Shown: one piece after another, positions 56,750 to 64,000 of the stretch
Layout of the letters: every line of letters starts with the position of its first letter
Numbering within the stretch: position 1 is the stretch's first letter
From: Mytilus trossulus
Lineage: Eukaryota > Mollusca > Bivalvia > Mytilida > Mytilidae
DNA: 64,000 nt
Reading direction: 5' to 3'
Assembly (NCBI RefSeq): GCF_036588685.1
Contig: NC_086373.1
Coordinates: 56,923,164-56,987,163 of the forward strand
Program-made: the position numbers and the translations under genes
The notes under the pieces: model-generated
What the model was told of the DNA's origin: nothing
What the model saw: only the letters and a program-made list of their open reading frames with translations
Database searches by the model: none

Positions 56750-58750
56750 TATACCTCCCTATTTTGATAATATAGAACCACCTATAATTTCATACACATA
56801 CAAAAAACCCAGCAGAAGTTAAAATTTTTAATTATACGTCGGTTACATCAGACGTGAATATAGATAGTAGTACTCCCTTAACTTGAAACTGTGAATCATC
56901 GAAGTTTAGATATGTTCCCTATGGCCATGTTATTACAGGGGACTTCAATATCGTCCAGGACAGAGAGGTTAAACACTTTTTGAAAAAAGGACCAAAATAT
57001 CGTTCTCCATCTAAAATAGATTGGAAAGAGTGTCGTCAAGTCACTAAAGATGTTCTTTCCTCATTTTGTAAAAAATGATGTTAACGGGAAAATCTGTTAA
57101 AAAATCTCTTGATTCTTATTTAAATGAATGTATGAATGTGGTAGATAAGAGAATATCACATTTTGAAAATAATTTAAAAGTAAATAATAGAGTACATAAT
57201 ACACCTATTTCCAGAATAAGAAATAAACTTCAAATACTTACAAAGCGGTTTGTGTTTGTACCGGCCGACAAAGCAGCCAACAATGTGGTTGTGGTATGAC
57301 GAAAATAGTACACGGACGTTCTTAAAAATGAAATTGTAAATTCATCTACATTCAAGTCCATCCGCTTCACAGAGAGTCACATAGTAAACAAGCATATCAC
57401 AACCACATCAAAGCTTAAGGCTTCTTCTGAACATTTGAAGGTCCCTACTATGTATTAGCTACCTAAACTGCACAAAAAAACATTTAAATATCGTTTCATC
57501 TCGGCCTCTATTAAGTGTTCTACATCTAATCTGTCAGTGCTTTTAACTAGTTCATTAACTGTTATTATAGAACTTATCATAAACTATTGTAATAAAATAT
57601 ATGAACATAGTGGTATAATCCATTTTTGGAGTGTAAAAAATTCTTTGGATGTTTTAGACAAATTACGGGCTTTTGATGGTCCTTTTGATTCTGTTAATAG
57701 TTTTGATTTTTCTACTCCTTACACTACACTTCCACATTATCTTATTAAACAAAAGTTTTCCTATTTAATTAAATGGTCGTTTGGTAAAGCTGAATGTAGA
57801 TATATTTGCTGCAACACATTTAAAGCCTTCTTCTCTAGTGAGAAAGGTAAATATGCTAGATATACATACTGGAGGTGTGATGAGATGATTGAAGCTGTTA
57901 ATTTTCTCCTTGATAATATTTACGTACGTTTCGGCAACAAAGTTTATCGACAGGTTGTAGGTATCCCCATGGGCACTAATTGTGCACCTTTAATAGCAGA
58001 CTTGTTTTTTTCTCTGTTACGAGTCACGGTTTATGACTAAACTCAGTAAAGACCCGTCGAAATTGCATTTAATTGATAAGTTCATCAACACTTACCGTTA
58101 CCTTGATGAAATTTTTTCGTTAAATAATCAAGAATTTTCTCAATATACTGCTGAAGTTTACCCCAAGGAACTTACTTTAAATAAATCAAATGTATTCGGT
58201 AATAACTGTCCTTTCCTGGATTTAGATATTTCGGTTTTAAACGGGAAACTACACACTAAAATTTACGACAAGAGAGACGATTTTTCGTTCCCTATTGTTA
58301 ATTTTCCGTTTTTAGATGGTGATGTTCCTTTGGCACCATCTCACGGTGTTTATATTTCACAACTTGTTCGCTATGCCCGTGTCTGTTGTGACGTTTTTGA
58401 TTTTAACGAACGCAACCTATGTATTACTGGTAAATTATTAAAACCAGGGATATCGTTACCATAAATTACTTAAAACCTTTACTAAATTTTTCCATAGATA
58501 TAAAAATTTGGTTTTGAAGTCTGGTTGTACCTGTAGAAAACTTATTTCAAACGAGATAGAACATCCTCATTTTTACGGAAATGTTGTTAACCGTGCCCTG
58601 AAATTTAGAAATGATCCAAGTAAACTTGTTGCTCCTTTAAATAAACTTCTTCTAAAAGGTTACATATTCAACACTGTAATACCATCATTGAATATTGTTT
58701 TTATTGGTATAAATATTGATTTTGTTATCAGTAGATTAAAAGCTACCTAA
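56750..58750 (+). pseudogene. Penelope-like element reverse transcriptase, broken by frameshifts and stops
   Basis: Parts of one long RT gene read across three frames. An upstream part has PPIISYTYKKP, YGHVITGDFNIV and KGPKYRSPSKIDWKEC. From 57075: FVFVPADKAANNVVVV. After stops at 57297, 57306 and 57456: LPKLHKK, NSFDFSTPYTTLPH and QVVGIPMGTNCAPLIADLFF. From 58033 in a new frame: NTYRYLDEIFSL, CPFLDLDISVLN, LHTKIYDKRDDF and QLVRYARVC. From 58508 in a third frame: HPHFYGNVVNRALKF. LPKLHK, the TTLPH motif and the IPMGTNCAPL motif fit Penelope-like RTs. The catalytic YLDD motif reads YLDE (58099-58110). Frameshifts lie near 57070, 58010 and 58445. No GIY-YIG endonuclease domain is visible. The element is inactive. 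DIRS or LINE origin is less likely. Confidence 0.85.
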
Positions 58751-59475
58751 ATATTACTAGTATGTCATATACATATACATTTTCATGGATCTACAATCTG
58801 TCGATACCTGTAACTTGGCATTGCACACGGTCATGTTCTTCTCTGGCTGTTTATGACGTCTTTACACTAAATCTATTATGTTGGATGTGTAAGGATTGAG
58901 TGATTAGTCTTAGAGGCATGATTCTTGTATTAGTTGTTAGTGGCTTTGAACTAGCTGTCAGATAACTGCGAGTACTCTCAGATCTGTTCATTTTGTCTTT
59001 TTGTATCGGGATGTATAAGTTCCCTGCCACGTCCACTTGTATTTTTTGTCTATCTGATGAGTTAAGCCTTTTCAACTGATTTTTATAGTTCGTTCTTATG
59101 TTGTACTGTTATACCACTGTCCCATGTTAGGGGGAGGGTTGGGAACCCATTAACATGTTTAACCCCGCCACATTATTTGTGTATGTGCCTGTCCCAAGTC
59201 AGGAGTCTGTAATTTAGTGGTTGTCGTTTGTTTATGTGTTACATATTTGATTTTTCGTTCATATTTTTAAATAAATAAGGCCGTTAGTTTTCTAGTTTGA
59301 ATTGCTTTACATTGTCTTATCGGGGCCTTTTATAGTTGACTACGCGGTATGGGCTTTGCTCATTGTTGAAGGCCGTACGATGACCTATAGTTGTTAATAT
59401 TTGTGTCATTTTGGTCTTTTGTGAATAGTTGTCCCATTGACAATCATACCACATCTTCTTTTTTATATATTCATA
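58751..59475 (+). repeat. 3' untranslated tail of the Penelope-like element (source of R2 copies)
   Basis: It follows the RT remnant without a visible break. From about 59095 it contains the sequences recurring elsewhere as R2: GGGGGAGGGTTGGGAACCCA, TGTGCCTGTCCCAAGTCAGG, AAGGCCGTTAGTTTTCTAG, CTTATCGGGGCCTTTTATAG, GAAGGCCGTACGATGACC and CCCATTGACAATCATACCAC. Copies elsewhere end at the same TTTTTTATA-type point and are truncated on the other side. That all R2 copies derive from this element type is inference from adjacency. Confidence 0.6.
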
Positions 59476-59528
59476 GTACTAAATATCCACAAAAGGAATT
59501 ATGATTAGTGAACGGAACTGTTTCATTA

Positions 59529-60918
59529 CACTACAAACTGCTCAGAGTCTGAATTGACAAGTCTTTGTGCTCGACCAGTAAAATTGAGCACACATTTTAC
59601 TCGACTAGTCTCGACATTGTCTCGACTGTACTTAACTGTAATTAAATGTACTCGACTAGGTCTCGACTTTACTTAATTAGTCTGATTCAGTACTTGATGA
59701 TCTTTGTGTAGTCTGAAATGGTCTTGACCCAGGCTCGACCTGTCTCGACCTGTCTCGACTAGTATTGACCATTAAATTCAGTTTTGACTGGTGCAAATCA
59801 GCCCATCTAACTAAATTAAATATTGATCTTACAAAATTCAAGCATATAAGGTAGTTTTATTTAATGCTGTGAAATGAAAGAATTTAATTTTACAATAGGT
59901 AAAAATAAAAATTATTATATAAAATCTTTATTTTTTTTTATAACTTTTTAAAATCAACTTGGATTTTCATCAAACTATGCAGCTATCTTAGATATATATA
60001 TCAAGCTTACTGAATCCCATTTCATTTACTTTTTTGTTGTATTGCTGTAAAATTTAAGAATTAAAGTAATGTTGGTTAAAAAAGCTAGAATTTGCAATTC
60101 GGACAAAATAGAGATAGTACACTTTAATTTTTTTAATAACTTTTTCAAATTATCTTGGATTTTCATCAAACTATGTAGCTATCTAAGATAGATATATCAA
60201 GCTTACTGAATGCCATTTCAGATACATTTTTGTTGTATTGCTGTAAAATTTAAGAATTAAAGTCATCTTGGTAAATTAAGCTAGGATTTGCAATTCGGAC
60301 ACAATAGAGATAGTACACTTTAATTTTTTTAATAACTTTTTCAAATCAACTTGGATTTTCATCAAACTATGCAGCTATCTTTGATATAAAGTAAGCTTAC
60401 TGAATCACAGGTCATTTTTTTTTGTATTGCTGTCAAATTCAAGAATAAAATTAATCTAGGTCAGAAAAGCTAGAATTTGCAGTTTTGGATAAAATAGAGA
60501 TATCGACTTTAATTTTTTTAATAACTTTTTCAAATCAACTTGGATTGTCATCATTCTTTAATTTCACAGCCATTAATCAAACTACCTAATAAGCTTGAAT
60601 TTTGTAAGATCAATATTTGATTTAGTTAGATGGGCTGATTTACACCAGTCGAAACTAAATTTAAAGGTCAACCCTAGTCGAGACTGTGTCGAGACTGGTA
60701 GAGACTAGTCAAGACAGGTTGAGCCTTGCTCAAGACCATTTTAGACTACACAAAGATCTGAATCAGACAAATTAAGTAATGTCGAGACCTAGTCGAGTAT
60801 ACTTAAGTACAGTTAAGTACAGTCGAGACAATGTCGAGACAAGTCGAGTAAAATGTGTGCTCGTTTTACTGGTCGAGCACAAAAACTGGTCAATTCAGAC
60901 TCTGAGCAGTTTATAGTG
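59529..60918. mobile_element. 1390-bp foldback element: ~350-bp TIRs around a tandem array
   Basis: The ends CACTACAAACTGCTCAGAG and CTCTGAGCAGTTTATAGTG are inverted repeats, with TA directly outside both (59527-59528 and 60919-60920). The arms run about 350 bp (59529-59885 and 60554-60918) and are rich in GTCTCGAC / GTCGAGAC variants. The centre (about 59930-60550) holds three full and one partial copy of a ~183-bp unit (TTTTTCAAATCAACTTGGAT, CATCAAACTATGCAGCTATC, TGTAAAATTTAAGAATTAAA). No transposase is present. The TA duplication suggests a Tc1/mariner-type helper, but this is uncertain. Confidence 0.8.
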
Positions 60919-61069
60919 TAAGTCTTGAACTTGCAAAGGATATGACGTTATAACAACAATGAAACGACATAAGTCGATATCATAGTTTTAATGAGCAATT
61001 TTGTTGCACAAACTGAAAATTAAATAAAAAGTTATACATATTGTCTTACCTAATACTCGGATATAATTT

Positions 61070-61450
61070 TCTGAAGTCAGACACGGGAATCAATAAATGT
61101 GTATGTAGATAGATGTTCTTGTGTTCTGTTAAATTGTTCCTTTTAAAATTGTTACACGATGATGACTGCTGTACCCATATTTTGACTTTATTATGTATTA
61201 TGTCTTTTTAGTTCACGCATCATTGTAAATATAACGGACTTTGATGAGACTGTCAACTAAGTGGGAGGTTTAGCGCTATAAATCCAGGTTTAATCCACCA
61301 TTTTCTACATTTGAAAATGCCTGTACCAAGTCAGGAATATAACAGTTCTTGCCCATTCGTTTTTGATGTGTTTTTTCATTTGATTTTGCCATGTGATTAT
61401 GGACTTTCCGATTGGATTATTCTCTGAATTCAGTATTTTTCTTATTTTAC
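61070..61450 (+). repeat. 5'-truncated tail of the second Penelope-like family (R4 sense)
   Basis: It matches 36960-37345 along its length (TCTGAAGTCAGACACGGGAA, GTAGATAGATGTTCTTGTG, GATGAGACTGTCAACTAAGT, GATTATGGACTTTCCGATTG) without any RT sequence before it. Confidence 0.7.
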
Positions 61451-62264
61451 TTTTTGCTTCAACGTCAGCTACACCAATGAATTCGTCTATTATATGGGCG
61501 GATTACTCCTGCTACATACTAGATAATCGTAAATTCTGTTAGTGCCTGGATCTACTTGACTAACACGAAGAAGTTGTTGATGTTAGAGTGGGCATGTTAG
61601 GGTATCGTATTAATTTTGTTGTGTCATCCTTTGATGTGTTTGGTGGTCAGAGTCTTTTGGTTAAGAAGTAGTTCCAAAAAGGTTTTCTAATTTGGATACA
61701 TAATACCGTTGAAAGCATTGCACGTGTAAAGCTTGTCAATTGTGCAGTTGCATGTATGCCGATTCATTTTGAATGTATTGATATTGATGTATTTGATATC
61801 AAAGTATTTATTAAAAAAAAAGTTTAACCAATAAATTGAATTATAGATGACTATTATTTTATTTATTAAGTTTTATTGTTTTAATTTTTGCATGTACGAC
61901 TTTACCAAGAATGTTTCAACAGTTTCTTTTTTTCTATATTTGTCAAAATAATCAACAATTTTGTATCATTGTTTTAGTGTTTGCAAGATATTTCACTTTA
62001 TAGATCCTTGGTATATGTCCTATATATATATTCAATTTATTTACATTGTAAATTTTAAATCATTTTTGCATATGTTCCTGTGTTAAATATTGAAAGGAAA
62101 TATCTCTGCAGATAACATTTATAAGGTTCGATGATAACATAATTAAGAAATAAACTATAATTTTTTAAACAACAGAACATCCTATGTTTTGTATATTGCA
62201 ATTAAATCTTATAATTTGTATTCAAATTATTTATTCAAATTTAGAAAATCCTTTTTATTTTACT
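61451..62264. other. AT-rich intergenic DNA, nothing recognised
   Basis: No recognised frame or repeat. Confidence 0.35.
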
Positions 62265-62745
62265 GAAAAGTAAAATCACAAAAATACTGAGCTTCGCGGA
62301 AAATTTTAAAAAGGAAAGTAACTAATCAAATGGCAAAATAAAAAAATCAAACACATCACACGAATGGATACCAACTGTCATATTCCTATAGAAAATCTGC
62401 AACGCATTAAACTTTTTGGAAAATTAAAAAAAAATAAAAAAATAAAAAAAATGGAAAGTTCCAAATCAAATGGCAAATTCAAAAGTTCAAACACATCAAA
62501 CGAATGGATAACGACTGCCATATTCCTGACTTGGTACAGGCATTTTCTTTGCAGACAATGGTGAATTGAACCTGGTTTTATAACTGGCTAAACCTATCAC
62601 TTGTATGACAGTCGCATCAAATTCCATTACATTGTCATAGATGCGTAGACAAAAAACAAACAGACACAATAGGTGAAAATGTCAAAATTAGGGGTGCAGC
62701 AGTCAACATTGTGTTATCATCTTAATCACTAAAAAAAACTACAAA
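62265..62745 (-). repeat. R4 tail, antisense, with internal partial duplication
   Basis: It contains CGGAAAATTTTAAAAAGGAA then, again near 62415, a second start of the same block (TTGGAAAATTAAAAAA, AATCAAATGGCAAATTCAAA). The rest of R4 follows: CGAATGGATAACGACTGCCA, TTCCTGACTTGGTACAGGCA, CTTGTATGACAGTCGCATCA. The 66-codon frame at 62364-62564 lies within it and is not a gene. Confidence 0.65.
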
Positions 62746-63074
62746 TGTAACGAAGAAGCACAAAAAGGCATTCATCAAATTTGTCATCCTCATTTGCTAA
62801 TATTATACGATTTTATTTATCTACGTGAAATCCACCCATAAAGGATGGAAGGTTTCAGTACTGGTGTAAAATTGCGCCTTAGGTAGACATAAAATAATTG
62901 TGTCGTTCAAAGTATTTTGCGACCATACATACAGAGTCAGGTAAAGTAGATATAACAAAAAAACAGATTTAACAGTAAAAGTAATTATATATAAATATAC
63001 TAAATAAATAAATTATTCGGAAAATACGTAGAAGGTATAAAAGTCATAAGAATTCCGAATGCAATAAGAATGTT
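62746..63074. other. Intergenic DNA, nothing recognised
   Basis: No feature found. Confidence 0.3.
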
Positions 63075-63245
63075 TTCGGGCACTCTGGTTCTAAACCTTG
63101 GTTCCATCTAGGTTGTTTGGTTCTGAACCTTGGTTCTATCCGGATTTTTTGGTGAGAAACTATGGTAACAGGTCCAACATCCGGGTTGTTTGGTTATAGT
63201 AACCCGACTTCTTGGTTCCATCTGGGTTCTATTTTATAGTTCTAA
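63075..63245. repeat. Imperfect short tandem array, GGTTCTGAACCTTGGTTC-type
   Basis: The variants GGTTCTAAACCTTGGTTCCA, TTGGTTCTGAACCTTGGTTC, CCGGGTTGTTTGG and CTTGGTTCCATCTGGG recur irregularly with a period near 40-45 bp. Confidence 0.6.
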
Positions 63246-64000
63246 TTTTCCCGTTGAACTTAGTGAAGATAACCACAAGCATTCGAATAAAAAGATAAAG
63301 TAGGTCAAAGACGCTAAAATTGTTTTATAACATTACACATTTCAGGATCAACGGTAAAACAAGCTTTAAGGTATTTATCTTCTTATTCTAATAATTTGGA
63401 TTAGGAAACTAGATAAAAATAAAGCGTCGTATAGATTTAAAAAAAAACCGAAATATACATGATATCGAACATCCATTTATTTAATTTAGTCGTTCTGTTT
63501 CAATTTATTTTCATTTAATCATTCCTTATTTGCGTTATTATTTCTAGAATTTTTAAAACAGCATAATTAGGACCTGTCGTTCAGTTGGTCAACGATATCT
63601 GCATCTAGCCACTTAATTGATCAGTTAACGACTTGCATATATATTTGATTGCACGTTTATTTTTAAGTTCGACTGAATTTTATTTAATAGGCTTTGTAAT
63701 ATTGTCAGATTTGATAGAAATACGTGCGAAGTATATGTAACAAATCGTTTTGTTCAAAACGGATGAATAAGAAAGTGATGATCAATTTAAGTCTTTTTAG
63801 CTTCATTTAATTAAAAAATAATTATTTCAAATATGTATATGTACAATAAATTCGTCTAATTTGATACTCCTTGTAAAGGGCATGCAAGTAATCATTAGGC
63901 CAAAAATAACCATATCAAAATTAAGATCGAATAATTTTATAAATAGTGTATGTGTTAATAACAGTGCTAGTCGGATGAATATCACCACCACAATAGTCAG
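63246..64000. other. AT-rich intergenic DNA to the window end, nothing recognised
   Basis: No gene, RNA or repeat boundary was found. Confidence 0.35.

Noticed and set aside
57075..58750. Four consecutive open frames as separate functional genes
   Set aside because: They are pieces of one reverse transcriptase interrupted by frameshifts and stops.
62364..62564. 66-codon frame as a gene
   Set aside because: It lies wholly within an antisense R4 repeat copy.

Overview
The window looks like nuclear DNA from a marine bivalve, most likely a mussel (Mytilidae). It is strongly AT-rich and gene-poor, has intron-containing genes, and is filled with interspersed repeats of types I associate with Mytilus genomes. 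This identification is inference from recognised repeat and protein styles, not from a database search.

Genes. Four loci have real protein-coding ancestry outside transposons, all but the last on the minus strand. (1) A multi-exon gene runs from 25151 down to at least 12446. Five exons with matching splice phases encode a signal peptide followed by a complete six-bladed YWTD (LDL-receptor class B) propeller. Its start region carries a tandem duplication, and its second intron holds a 1.7 kb, 38-bp minisatellite. (2) A GT11 alpha-1,2-fucosyltransferase-like enzyme lies at 30771-31717. (3) A DUF268 family type II membrane protein lies at 48679-49701. (4) A dead processed copy of an L-xylulose reductase (DCXR-like SDR) mRNA lies on the plus strand at 53076-54233. 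It has an AATAAA signal, an A-rich tail and a 16-bp target-site duplication, and sits inside an older repeat.

Retroelements. A Penelope-like reverse transcriptase pseudogene (56750-59475) and fragments of it or a second family (29845, 36179) are present. Many 5'-truncated copies of what appear to be their 3' tails are scattered over the window. Alongside them is an abundant short family whose copies carry a hammerhead self-cleaving ribozyme; two copies (34884-34927 and 52058-52101, both minus) retain an intact core, and two loci (20.1 and 38.0 kb) carry two ribozymes about 165 and 238 bp apart. These look like retrozymes, which probably depend on Penelope-type enzymes.

DNA elements. Several non-autonomous terminal-inverted-repeat elements have visible boundaries: 760-1724 (TATA duplication), 28204-29528 (hAT-like, 8-bp duplication), 43317-44034, 39364-39571, 59529-60918 (TA duplication) and the perfect hairpin at 6199-6332. 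A composite or LTR-like structure (4600-7570) has two 98% identical 450-bp direct repeats. The rest is AT-rich DNA in which I see no gene.
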